From Auanema rhodensis (lineage: Eukaryota > Nematoda > Chromadorea > Rhabditida > Rhabditidae): a DNA stretch of 64,000 nucleotides. This document shows, one piece after another, positions 48,201-63,200 of this stretch; the first letter of the stretch is position 1; each line of letters opens with the position of its first letter. The notes under the pieces were generated by a model. That model searched no databases. It saw only the letters and a program-made list of their open reading frames with translations, and was not told the origin of the DNA. A program made the position numbers and the translations under genes. The stretch is from positions 1-64,000 of the forward strand of contig CAXKVF010000097.1 in assembly GCA_964057225.1 (NCBI GenBank). Direction: 5' to 3'.

Positions 48201-51200
48201 ATCAATAAAAATTTGTTTTTAGACTAATATGGACATGGGGAATCTAATTTTGAAAACCGCATCTCTTTATCTTTTACGTGAAGCGAGTTACATACCAAGT
48301 GCACATCACGTGTACATTTAATTAGCATAAATTAAAGTTCACGTAAATTTCAAAGTCATGGTTACCATGAACCAATATCAATAAAAATTTGTTTTTAGAC
48401 TAATATGGACATGGGGAATCTAATTTTGAAAACCGCATCTCTTTATCTTTCACGTGAAGCGAGTTACATACCAAGTGCACATCACGTGTACATTTAATTA
48501 GCATAAATTAAAGTTCACGTAAATTTCAAAGTCATGGTTACCATGAAGCAATATCAATAAAAATTTGTTTTTAGACTAATATGGACATGGGGAATCTAAT
48601 TTTGAAAACCGCATCTCTTTATCTTTCACGTGAAGCGAGTTACATACCAAGTGCACATCACGTGTACATTTAATTAGCATAAATTAAAGTTCACGTAAAT
48701 TTCAAAGTCATGGTTACCATGAAGCAATATCAATAAAAATTTGTTTTTAGACTAATATGGACATGGGGAATCTAATTTTGAAAACCGCATCTCTTTATCT
48801 TTCACGTGAAGCGAGTTACATACCAAGTGCACATCACGTGTACATTTAATTAGCATAAATTAAAGTTCACGTAAATTTCAAAGTCATGGTTACCATGAAG
48901 CAATATCAATAAAAATTTGTTTTTAGACTAATATGGACATGGGGAATCTAACTTTGAAAACCGCATCTCTTTATCTTTCACGTGAAGCGAGTTACATACC
49001 AAGTGCACATCACGTGTACATTTAATTAGCATAAATTAAAGTTCACGTAAATTTCAAAGTCATGGTTACCATGAACCAATATCAATAAAAATTTGTTTTT
49101 AGACTAATATGGACATGGGGAATCTAATTTTGAAAACCGCATCTCTTTATCTTTCACGTGAAGCGAGTTACATACCAAGTGCACATCACGTGTACATTTA
49201 ATTAGCATAAATTAAAGTTCACGTAAATTTCAAAGTCATGGTTACCATGAACCAATATCAATAAAAATTTGTTTTTAAACTAATATGGACATGGGGAATC
49301 TAAATTTGAAAACCGCATCTCTTTATCTTTCACGTGAAGCGAGTTACATACCAAGTGCACATCACGTGTACATTTAATTAGCATAAATTAAAGTTCACGT
49401 AAATTTCAAAGTCATGGTTACCATGCACCAATATCAATAAAAATTTGTTTTTAGTTTAATATGGACATGGGGAATCTAATTTTGAAAACCGCATCTCTTC
49501 ATCTTTCACGTGAAGCGAGTTACATACCAAGTGCACATCACGTGTACATTTAATTAGCATAAATTAAAGTTCACGTAAATTTCAAAGTCATGGTTACCAT
49601 GAAGCAATATCAATAAAAATTTGTTTTTAGACTAATATGGACATGGGGAATCTAATTTTGAAAACCGCATCTCTTTATCTTTCACGTGAAGCGAGTTACA
49701 TACCAAGTGCACATCACGTGTACATTTAATTAGCATAAATTAAAGTTCACGTAAATTTCAAAGTCATGGTTACCATGAACCAATATCAATAAAAATTTGT
49801 TTTTAGACTAATATGGACATGGGGAATCTAATTTTGAAAACCGCATCTCTTTATCTTTCACGTGAAGCGAGTTACATACCAAGTGCACATCACGTGTACA
49901 TTTAATTAGCATAAATTAAAGTTCACGTAAATTTCAAAGTCATGGTTACCATGAAGCAATATCAATAAAAATTTGTTTTTCGACTAATATGGACATGGGG
50001 AATCTAATTTTGAAAACCGCATCTCTTTATCTTTCACGTGAAGCGAGTTACATACCAAGTGCACATCACGTGTACATTTAATTAGCATAAATTAAAGTTC
50101 ACGTAAATTTCAAAGTCATGGTTACCATGCACCAATATCAATAAAAATTTGTTTTTAGACTAATATGGACATGGGGAATCTAATGTTGAAAACCGCATCT
50201 CTTTTTCTTTCACGTGAAGCGAGTTACATACCAAGTGCACATCACGTGTACATTTAATTAGCATAAATTAAAGTTCACGTAAATTTCAAAGTCATGGTTA
50301 CCATGAAGCAATATCAATAAAAATTTGTTTTTAGACTAATATGGACATGGGGAATCTAATTTTGAAAACCGCATCTCTTTATCTTTCACGTGAAGCGAGT
50401 TACATACCAAGTGCACATCACGTGTACATTTAATTAGCATAAATTAAAGTTCACGTAAATTTCAAAGTCATGGTTACCATGCACCAATATCAATAAAAAT
50501 TTGTTTTTAGACTAATATGGACATGGGGAATCTAATGTTGAAAACCGCATCTCTTTTTCTTTCACGTGAAGCGAGTTACATACCAAGTGCACATCACGTG
50601 TACATTTAATTAGCATAAATTAAAGTTCACGTAAATTTCAAAGTCATGGTTACCATGAAGCAATATCAATAAAAATTTGTTTTTAGACTAATATGGACAT
50701 GGGGAATCTAATTTTGAAAACCGCATCTCTTTATCTTGCACGTGAAGCGAGTTACATACCAAGTGCACATCACGTGTACATTTAATTAGCATAAATTAAA
50801 GTTCACGTAAATTTCAAAGTCATGGTTACCATGAACCAATATCAATAAAAATTTGTTTTTAGACTAATATGGACATGGGGAATCTAATTTTGAAAACCGC
50901 ATCTCTTTATCTTACACGTGAAGCGAGTTACATACCAAGTGCACATCACGTGTACATTTAATTAGCATAAATTAAAGTTCACGTAAATTTCAAAGTCATG
51001 GTTACCATGCACCAATATCAATAAAAATTTGTTTTTAGTTTAATATGGACATGGGGAATCTAATTTTGAAAACCGCATCTCTTCATCTTTCACGTGAAGC
51101 GAGTTACATACCAAGTGCACATCACGTGTACATTTAATTAGCATAAATTAAAGTTCACGTAAATTTCAAAGTCATGGTTACCATGCACCAATATCAATAA

Positions 51201-54200
51201 AAATTTGTTTTTAGACTAATATGGACATGGGGAATCTAATTTTGAAAACCGCATCTCTTTATCTTTCACGTGAAGCGAGTTACATACCAAGTGCACATCA
51301 CGTGTACATTTAATTAGCATAAATTAAAGTTCACGTAAATTTCAAAGTCATGGTTACCATGAACCAATATCAATAAAAATTTGTTTTTAGACTAATATGG
51401 ACATGGGGAATCTAATTTTGAAAACCGCATCTCTTTATCTTTCACGTGAAGCGAGTTACATACCAAGTGCACATCACGTGTACATTTAATTAGCATAAAT
51501 TAAAGTTCACGTAAATTTCAAAGTCATGGTTACCATGCACCAATATCAATAAAAATTTGTTTTTAAACTAATATGGACATGGGGAATCTAATTTTGAAAA
51601 CCGCATTTCTTTATCTTTCACGTGAAGCGAGTTACATACCAACTGCACATCACGTGTACATTTAATTAGCATAAATTAAAGTTCACGTAAATTTCAAAGT
51701 CATGGTTACCATGCACCAATATCAATAAAAATTTGTTTGTAAACTAATATGGACATGGGGAATCTAATTTTGAAAACCGCATCTCTTTATCTTTCACGTG
51801 AAGCGAGTTACATACCAAGTGCACATCACGTGTACATTTAATTAGCATAAATTAAAGTTCACGTAAATTTCAAAGTCATGGTTACCATGCACCAATATCA
51901 ATAAAAATTTGTTTTTAGACTAATATGGACATGGGGAATCTAATTTTGAAAACCGCATCTCTTTATCTTTCACGTGAAGCGAGTTACATACCAAGTGCAC
52001 ATCACGTGTACATTTAATTAGCATAAATTAAAGTTCACGTAAATTTCAAAGTCATGGTTACCATGAACCAATATCAATAAAAATTTGTTTTTAGACTAAT
52101 ATGGACATGGGGAATCTAATTTTGAAAACCGCATCTCTTTATCTTTCACGTGAAGCGAGTTACATACCAAGTGCACATCACGTGTACATTTAATTAGCAT
52201 AAATTAAAGTTCACGTAAATTTCAAAGTCATGGTTACCATGAAGCAATATCAATAAAAATTTGTTTTTAGACTAATATGGACATGGGGAATCTAATTTTG
52301 AAAACCGCATCTCTTTATCTTTCACGTGAAGCGAGTTACATACCAACTGCACATCACGTGTACATTTAATTAGCATAAATTAAAGTTCACGTAAATTTCA
52401 AAGTCATGGTTACCATGAACCAATATCAATAAAAATTTGTTTTTAGACTAATATGGACATGGGGAATCTAATTTTGAAAACCGCATCTCTTTATCTTTCA
52501 CGTGAAGCGAGTTACATACCAAGTGCACATCACGTGTACATTTAATTAGCATAAATTAAAGTTCACGTAAATTTCAAAGTCATGGTTACCATGCACCAAT
52601 ATCAATAAAAATTTGTTTTTAGTTTAATATGGACATGGGGAATCTAATTTTGAAAACCGCATCTCTTTATCTTTCACGTGAAGCGAGTTACATACCAAGT
52701 GCACATCACGTGTACATTTAATTAGCATAAATTAAAGTTCACGTAAATTTCAAAGTCATGGTTACCATGAACCAATATCAATAAAAATTTGTTTTTAGAC
52801 TAATATGGACATGGGGAATCTAATTTTGAAAACCGCATCTCTTTATCTTTCACGTGAAGCGAGTTACATACCAAGTGCACATCACGTGTACATTTAATTA
52901 GCATAAATTAAAGTTCACGTAAATTTCAAAGTCATGGTTACCATGAACCAATATCAATAAAAATTTGTTTTTAGACTAATATGGACATGGGAAATCTAAT
53001 TTTGAAAACCGCATCTCTTAATCTTTCACGTGAAGCGAGTTACATACCAAGTGCACATCACGTGTACATTTAATTAGCATAAATTAAAGTTCACGTAAAT
53101 TTCAAAGTCATGGTTACCATGAAGCAATATCAATAAAAATTTGTTTTTAGACTAATATGGACATGGGGAATCTAATTTTGAAAACCGCATCTCTTTATCT
53201 TTCACGTGAAGCGAGTTACATACCAAGTGCACATCACGTGTACATTTAATTAGCATAAATTAAAGTTCACGTAAATTTCAAAGTCATGGTTACCATGAAG
53301 CAATATCAATAAAAATTTCTTTTAGACTAATATGGACATGGGGAATCTAATTTTGAAAACCGTATCTCTTTATCTTTCACGTGAAGCGAGTTACATACCA
53401 AGTGCACATCACGTGTACATTTAATTAGCATAAATTAAAGTTCACGTAAATTTCAAAGTCATGGTTACCATGAAGCAATATCAATAAAAATTTCTTTTAG
53501 ACTAATATGGACATGGGGAATCTAATTTTGAAAACCGTATCTCTTTATCTTTCACGTGAAGCGAGTTACATACCAAGTGCACATCACGTGTACATTTAAT
53601 TAGCATAAAATAAAGTTCACGTAAATTTCAAAGTCATGGTTACCATGCACCAATATCAATAAAAATTTGTTTTTAAACTAATATGGACATGGGGAATCTA
53701 ATTTTGAAAACCGCATCTCTTTATCTTTCACGTGAAGCGAGTTACATACCAAGTGCACATCACGTGTACATTTAATTAGCATAAATTAATGTTCACGTAA
53801 ATTTCAAAGTCATGGTTACCATGAACCAATATCAATAAAAATTTGTTTTTAGACTAATATGGACATGGGGAATCTAATTTTGAAAACCGCATCTCTTTAT
53901 CTTTCACGTGAAGCGAGTTACATACCAAGTGCACATCACGTGTACATTTAATTAGCATAAATTAAAGTTCACGTAAATTTCAAAGTCATGGTTACCATAC
54001 ACCAATATCAATAAAAATTTGTTTTTAAACTAATATGGACATGGGGAATCTAAATTTGAAAACCGCATCTCTTTATCTTTCACGTGAAGCGAGTTACATA
54101 CCAAGTGCACATGACGTGTACATTTAATTAGCATAAATTAAAGTTCACGTAAATTTCAAAGTCATGGTTACCATGAAGCAATATCAATAAAAATTTGTTT

Positions 54201-57200
54201 TTAAACTAATATGGACATGGGGAATCTAATTTTGAAAACCGCATCTCTTTATCTTTCACATGAAGCGAGTTACATACCAAGTGCACATCACGTGTACATT
54301 TAATTAGCATAAATTAAAGTTCACGTAAATTTCAAAGTCATGGTTACCATGAAGCAATATCAATAAAAATTTGTTTTTAGACTAATATGGACATGGGGAA
54401 TCTAATTTTGAAAACCGCATCTCTTTATCTTTCACATGAAGCGAGTTACATACCAAGTGCACATCACGTATACATTTAATTAGCATAAATTAAAGTTCAC
54501 GTAAATTTCAAAGTCATGGTTACCATGCACCAATATCAATAAAAATTTGTTTTTAGACTAATATGGACATGGGGAATCTAATTTTGAAAACCGCATCTCT
54601 TTATCTTTCACGTGAAGCGAGTTACATACCAAGTGCACATCACGTGTACATTTAATTAGCATAAATTAAAGTTCACGTAAATTTCAAAGTCATGGTTACC
54701 ATGCACCAATATCAATAAAAATTTGTTTTTAGACTAATATGGACATGGGGAATCTAATTTTGAAAACCGCATCTCTTTATCTTTCACGTGAAGCGAGTTA
54801 CATACCAAGTGCACATCACGTGTACATTTAATTAGCATAAATTAAAGTTCACGTAAATTTCAAAGTCATGGTTACCATGAACCAATATCAATAAAAATTT
54901 GTTTTTAGACTAATATGGACATGGGGAATCTAATTTTGAAAACCGCATCTCTTTATCTTTCACGTGAAGCGAGTTACATACCAAGTGCACATCACGTGTA
55001 CATTTAATTAGCATAAATTAAAGTTCACGTAAATTTCAAAGTCATGGTTACCATGAAGCAATATCAATAAAAATTTGTTTTTAGACTAATATGGACATGG
55101 GGAATCTAATTTTGAAAACCGCATCTCTTTATCTTTCACGTGAAGCGAGTTACATACCAAGTGCACATCACGTGTACATTTAATTAGCATAAATTAAAGT
55201 TCACGTAAATTTCAAAGTCATGGTTACCATGAAGCAATATCAATAAAAATTTGTTTTTAGACTAATATGGACATGGGGGATCTAATTTTGAAAACCGCAT
55301 CTCTTTATCTTTCACGTGAAGCGAGTTACATACCAAGTGCACATCACGTGTACATTTAATTAGCATAAATTAAAGTTCACGTAAATTTCAAAGTCATGGT
55401 TACCATGCACCAATATCAATAAAAATTTGTTTTTAGACTAATATGGACATGGGGGATCTAATTTTGAAAACCGCATCTCTTTATCTTTCACGTGAAGCGA
55501 GTTACATACCAAGTGCACATCACGTGTACATTTAATTAGCATAAATTAAAGTTCACGTAAATTTCAATGTCATGGTTACCATGAACCAATATCAATAAAA
55601 ATTTGTTTTTAAACTAATATGGACATGGGGAATCTAAATTTGAAAACCGCATCTCTTTATCTTTCACGTGAAGCGAGTTACATACCAAGTGCACATCACG
55701 TGTACATTTAATTAGCATAAATTAAAGTTCACGTAAATTTCAAAGTCATGGTTACCATGCACCAATATCAATAAAAATTTGTTTTTAGTTTAATATGGAC
55801 ATGGGGAATCTAATTTTGAAAACCGCATCTCTTCATCTTTCACGTGAAGCGAGTTACATACCAAGTGCACATCACGTGTACATTTAATTAGCATAAATTA
55901 AAGTTCACGTAAATTTCAAAGTCATGGTTACCATGCACCAATATCAATAAAAATTTGTTTTTAGACTAATATGGACATGGGGAATCTAATTTTGAAAACC
56001 GTATCTCTTTATCTTTCACGTGAAGCGAGTTACATACCAAGTGCACATCACGTGTACATTTAATTAGCATAAATTAAAGTTCACGTAAATTTCAAAGTCA
56101 TGGTTACCATGCACCAATATCAATAAAAATTTGTTTTTAAACTAATATGGACATGGGGAATCTAATTTTGAAAACCGCATCTCTTTATCTTTCACGTGAA
56201 GCGAGTTACATACCAAGTGCACATCACGTGTACATTTAATTAGCATAAATTAAAGTTCACGTAAATTTCAAAGTCATGGTTACCATGAACCAATATCAAT
56301 AAAAATTTGTTTTTAGACTAATATGGACATGGGGAATCTAATTTTGAAAACCGCATCTCTTTATCTTTCACGTGAAGCGAGTTACATACCAAGTGCACAT
56401 CACGTGTACATTTAATTAGCATAAATTAAAGTTCACGTAAATTTCAAAGTCATGGTTACCATGAACCAATATCAATAAAAATTTGTTTTTAGACTAATAT
56501 GGACATGGGAAATCTAATTTTGAAAACCGCATCTCTTAATCTTTCACGTGAAGCGAGTTACATACCAAGTGCACATCACGTGTACATTTAATTAGCATAA
56601 ATTAAAGTTCACGTAAATTTCAAAGTCATGGTTACCATGAAGCAATATCAATAAAAATTTGTTTTTAGACTAATATGGACATGGGGAATCTAATTTTGAA
56701 AACCGCATCTCTTTATCTTTCACGTGAAGCGAGTTACATACCAAGTGCACATCACGTGTACATTTAATTAGCATAAATTAAAGTTCACGTAAATTTCAAA
56801 GTCATGGTTACCATGAAGCAATATCAATAAAAATTTCTTTTAGACTAATATGGACATGGGGAATCTAATTTTGAAAACCGCATCTCTTTATCTTTCACGT
56901 GAAGCGAGTTACATACCAAGTGCACATCACGTGTACATTTAATTAGCATAAATTAAAGTTCACGTTAATTTCAAAGTCATGGTTACCATGAACCAATATC
57001 AATAAAAATTTGTTTTTAGACTAATATGGACATGGGAAATCTAATTTTGAAAACCGCATCTCTTTATCTTTCACGTGAAGCGAGTTACATACCAAGTGCA
57101 CATCACGTGTACATTTAATTAGCATAAATTAAAGTTCACGTAAATTTCAAAGTCATGGTTACCATGAAGCAATATCAATAAAAATTTGTTTTTAGACTAA

Positions 57201-60200
57201 AATGGACATGGGGAATCTAATTTTGAAAACCGCATCTCTTTATCTTTCACGTGAAGCGAGTTACATACCAAGTGCACATCACGTGTACATTTAATTAGCA
57301 TAAATTAAAGTTCACGTAAATTTCAAAGTCATGGTTACCATGCACCAATATCAATAAAAATTTGTTTTTAGACTAATATGGACATGGGGGATCTAATTTT
57401 GAAAACCGCATCTCTTTATCTTTCACGTGAAGCGAGTTACATACCAAGTGCACATCACGTGTACATTTAATTAGCATAAATTAAAGTTCACGTAAATTTC
57501 AAAGTCATGGTTACCATGAACCAATATCAATAAAAATTTGTTTTTAGACTAATATGGACATGGGGAATCTAATTTTGAAAACCGCATCTCTTTATCTTTC
57601 ACGTGAAGCGAGTTACATACCAAGTGCACATCACGTGTACATTTAATTAGCATAAATTAAAGTTCACGTAAATTTCAAAGTCATGGTTACCATGAAGCAA
57701 TATCAATAAAAATTTGTTTTTAGACTAATATGGACATGGGGAATCTAATTTTGAAAACCGCATCTCTTTATCTTACACGTGAAGCGAGTTACATACCAAG
57801 TGCACATCACGTGTACATTTAATTAGCATAAATTAAAGTTCACGTAAATTTCAAAGTCATGGTTACCATGCACCAATATCAATAAAAATTTGTTTTTAGT
57901 TTAATATGGACATGGGGAATCTAATTTTGAAAACCGCATCTCTTCATCTTTCACGTGAAGCGAGTTACATACCAAGTGCACATCACGTGTACATTTAATT
58001 AGCATAAATTAAAGTTCACGTAAATTTCAAAGTCATGGTTACCATGCACCAATATCAATAAAAATTTGTTTTTAGACTAATATGGACAGGGGGGATCTAA
58101 TTTTGAAAACCGCATCTCTTTATCTTTCACGTGAAGCGAGTTACATACCAAGTGCACATCACGTGTACATTTAATTAGCATAAATTAAAGTTCACGTAAA
58201 TTTCAAAGTCATGGTTACCATGCACCAATATCAATAAAAATTTGTTTTTAGACTAATATGGACATGGGGGATCTAATTTTGAAAACCGCATCTCTTTATC
58301 TTTCACGTGAAGCGAGTTACATACCAAGTGCACATCACGTGTACATTTAATTAGCATAAATTAAAGTTCACGTAAATTTCAATGTCATGGTTACCATGAA
58401 CCAATATCAATAAAAATTTGTTTTTAGACTAATATGGACATGGGGAATCTAATTTTGAAAACCGCATCTCTTTATCTTTCACGTGAAGCGAGTTACATAC
58501 CAAGTGCACATCACGTGTACATTTAATTAGCATAAATTAAAGTTCACGTAAATTTCAAAGTCATGGTTACCATGAAGCAATATCAATAAAAATTTGTTTT
58601 TAGACTAATATGGACATGGGGAATCTAATTTTGAAAACCGCATCTCTTTATCTTACACGTGAAGCGAGTTACATACCAAGTGCACATCACGTGTACATTT
58701 AATTAGCATAAATTAAAGTTCACGTAAATTTCAAAGTCATGGTTACCATGAACCAATATCAATAAAAATTTGTTTTTAGACTAATATGGACATGGGGAAT
58801 CTAATTTTGAAAACCGCATCTCTTTATCTTTCACGTGAAGCGAGTTACATACCAAGTGCACATCACGTGTACATTTAATTAGCATAAATTAAAGTTCACG
58901 TAAATTTCAAAGTCATGGTTACCATGAAGCAATATCAATAAAAATTTGTTTTTAGACTAATATGGACATGGGGAATCTAATTTTGAAAACCGCATCTCTT
59001 TATCTTACACGTGAAGCGAGTTACATACCAAGTGCACATCACGTGTACATTTAATTAGCATAAATTAAAGTTCACGTAAATTTCAAAGTCATGGTTACCA
59101 TGCACCAATATCAATAAAAATTTGTTTTTAGTTTAATATGGACATGGGGAATCTAATTTTGAAAACCGCATCTCTTCATCTTTCACGTGAAGCGAGTTAC
59201 ATACCAAGTGCACATCACGTGTACATTTAATTAGCATAAATTAAAGTTCACGTAAATTTCAAAGTCATGGTTACCATGCACCAATATCAATAAAAATTTG
59301 TTTTTAGACTAATATGGACAGGGGGGATCTAATTTTGAAAACCGCATCTCTTTATCTTTCACGTGAAGCGAGTTACATACCAAGTGCACATCACGTGTAC
59401 ATTTAATTAGCATAAATTAAAGTTCACGTAAATTTCAAAGTCATGGTTACCATGCACCAATATCAATAAAAATTTGTTTTTAGACTAATATGGACATGGG
59501 GGATCTAATTTTGAAAACCGCATCTCTTTATCTTTCACGTGAAGCGAGTTACATACCAAGTGCACATCACGTGTACATTTAATTAGCATAAATTAAAGTT
59601 CACGTAAATTTCAATGTCATGGTTACCATGAACCAATATCAATAAAAATTTGTTTTTAGACTAATATGGACATGGGGAATCTAATTTTGAAAACCGCATC
59701 TCTTTATCTTTCACGTGAAGCGAGTTACATACCAAGTGCACATCACGTGTACATTTAATTAGCATAAATTAAAGTTCACGTAAATTTCAAAGTCATGGTT
59801 ACCATGCACCAATATCAATAAAAATTTGTTTTTAGTTTAATATGGACATGGGGAATCTAATTTTGAAAACCGCATCTCTTCATCTTTCACGTGAAGCGAG
59901 TTACATACCAAGTGCACATCACGTGTACATTTAATTAGCATAAATTAAAGTTCACGTAAATTTCAAAGTCATGGTTACCATGAACCAATATCAATAAAAA
60001 TTTGTTTTTAGACTAATATGGACATGGGGAATCTAATTTTGAAAACCGCATCTCTTTATCTTACACGTGAAGCGAGTTACATACCAAGTGCACATCACGT
60101 GTACATTTAATTAGCATAAATTAAAGTTCACGTAAATTTCAAAGTCATGGTTACCATGCACCAATATCAATAAAAATTTGTTTTTAGTTTAATATGGACA

Positions 60201-63200
60201 TGGGGAATCTAATTTTGAAAACCGCATCTCTTCATCTTTCACGTGAAGCGAGTTACATACCAAGTGCACATCACGTGTACATTTAATTAGCATAAATTAA
60301 AGTTCACGTAAATTTCAAAGTCATGGTTACCATGCACCAATATCAATAAAAATTTGTTTTTAGACTAATATGGACATGGGGAATCTAATTTTGAAAACCG
60401 CATCTCTTTATCTTTCACGTGAAGCGAGTTACATACCAAGTGCACATCACGTGTACATTTAATTAGCATAAATTAAAGTTCACGTAAATTTCAAAGTCAT
60501 GGTTACCATGAACCAATATCAATAAAAATTTGTTTTTAGACTAATATGGACATGGGGAATCTAATTTTGAAAACCGCATCTCTTTATCTTTCACGTGAAG
60601 CGAGTTACATACCAAGTGCACATCACGTGTACATTTAATTAGCATAAATTAAAGTTCACGTAAATTTCAAAGTCATGGTTACCATGCACCAATATCAATA
60701 AAAATTTGTTTTTAAACTAATATGGACATGGGGAATCTAATTTTGAAAACCGCATTTCTTTATCTTTCACGTGAAGCGAGTTACATACCAACTGCACATC
60801 ACGTGTACATTTAATTAGCATAAATTAAAGTTCACGTAAATTTCAAAGTCATGGTTACCATGCACCAATATCAATAAAAATCTGTTTGTAAACTAATATG
60901 GACATGGGGAATCTAATTTTGAAAACCGCATCTCTTTATCTTTCACGTGAAGCGAGTTACATACCAAGTGCACATCACGTGTACATTTAATTAGCATAAA
61001 TTAAAGTTCACGTAAATTTCAAAGTCATGGTTACCATGCACCAATATCAATAAAAATTTGTTTTTAGACTAATATGGACATGGGGAATCTAATTTTGAAA
61101 ACCGCATCTCTTTATCTTTCACGTGAAGCGAGTTACATACCAAGTGCACATCACGTGTACATTTAATTAGCATAAATTAAAGTTCACGTAAATTTCAAAG
61201 TCATGGTTACCATGAACCAATATCAATAAAAATTTGTTTTTAGACTAATATGGACATGGGGAATCTAATTTTGAAAACCGCATCTCTTTATCTTTCACGT
61301 GAAGCGAGTTACATACCAAGTGCACATCACGTGTACATTTAATTAGCATAAATTAAAGTTCACGTAAATTTCAAAGTCATGGTTACCATGAAGCAATATC
61401 AATAAAAATTTGTTTTTAGACTAATATGGACATGGGGAATCTAATTTTGAAAACCGCATCTCTTTATCTTTCACGTGAAGCGAGTTACATACCAACTGCA
61501 CATCACGTGTACATTTAATTAGCATAAATTAAAGTTCACGTAAATTTCAAAGTCATGGTTACCATGAACCAATATCAATAAAAATTTATTTTTAGACTAA
61601 TATGGACATGGGGAATCTAATTTTGAAAACCGCATCTCTTTATCTTTCACGTGAAGCGAGTTACATACCAAGTGCACATCACGTGTACATTTAATTAGCA
61701 TAAATTAAAGTTCACGTAAATTTCAAAGTCATGGTTACCATGCACCAATATCAATAAAAATTTGTTTTTAGTTTAATATGGACATGGGGAATCTAATTTT
61801 GAAAACCGCATCTCTTTATCTTTCACGTGAAGCGAGTTACATACCAAGTGCACATCACGTGTACATTTAATTAGCATAAATTAAAGTTCACGTAAATTTC
61901 AAAGTCATGGTTACCATGAACCAATATCAATAAAAATTTGTTTTTAGACTAATATGGACATGGGGAATCTAATTTTGAAAACCGCATCTCTTTATCTTTC
62001 ACGTGAAGCGAGTTACATACCAAGTGCACATCACGTGTACATTTAATTAGCATAAATTAAAGTTCACGTAAATTTCAAAGTCATGGTTACCATGAACCAA
62101 TATCAATAAAAATTTGTTTTTAGACTAATATGGACATGGGAAATCTAATTTTGAAAACCGCATCTCTTAATCTTTCACGTGAAGCGAGTTACATACCAAG
62201 TGCACATCACGTGTACATTTAATTAGCATAAATTAAAGTTCACGTAAATTTCAAAGTCATGGTTACCATGAAGCAATATCAATAAAAATTTGTTTTTAGA
62301 CTAATATGGACATGGGGAATCTAATTTTGAAAACCGCATCTCTTTATCTTTCACGTGAAGCGAGTTACATACCAAGTGCACATCACGTGTACATTTAATT
62401 AGCATAAATTAAAGTTCACGTAAATTTCAAAGTCATGGTTACCATGAAGCAATATCAATAAAAATTTCTTTTAGACTAATATGGACATGGGGAATCTAAT
62501 TTTGAAAACCGTATCTCTTTATCTTTCACGTGAAGCGAGTTACATACCAAGTGCACATCACGTGTACATTTAATTAGCATAAATTAAAGTTCACGTAAAT
62601 TTCAAAGTCATGGTTACCATGAAGCAATATCAATAAAAATTTCTTTTAGACTAATATGGACATGGGGAATCTAATTTTGAAAACCGTATCTCTTTATCTT
62701 TCACGTGAAGCGAGTTACATACCAAGTGCACATCACGTGTACATTTAATTAGCATAAAATAAAGTTCACGTAAATTTCAAAGTCATGGTTACCATGCACC
62801 AATATCAATAAAAATTTGTTTTTAAACTAATATGGACATGGGGAATCTAATTTTGAAAACCGCATCTCTTTATCTTTCACGTGAAGCGAGTTACATACCA
62901 AGTGCACATCACGTGTACATTTAATTAGCATAAATTAATGTTCACGTAAATTTCAAAGTCATGGTTACCATGAACCAATATCAATAAAAATTTGTTTTTA
63001 GACTAATATGGACATGGGGAATCTAATTTTGAAAACCGCATCTCTTTATCTTTCACGTGAAGCGAGTTACATACCAAGTGCACATCACGTGTACATTTAA
63101 TTAGCATAAATTAAAGTTCACGTAAATTTCAAAGTCATGGTTACCATACACCAATATCAATAAAAATTTGTTTTTAAACTAATATGGACATGGGGAATCT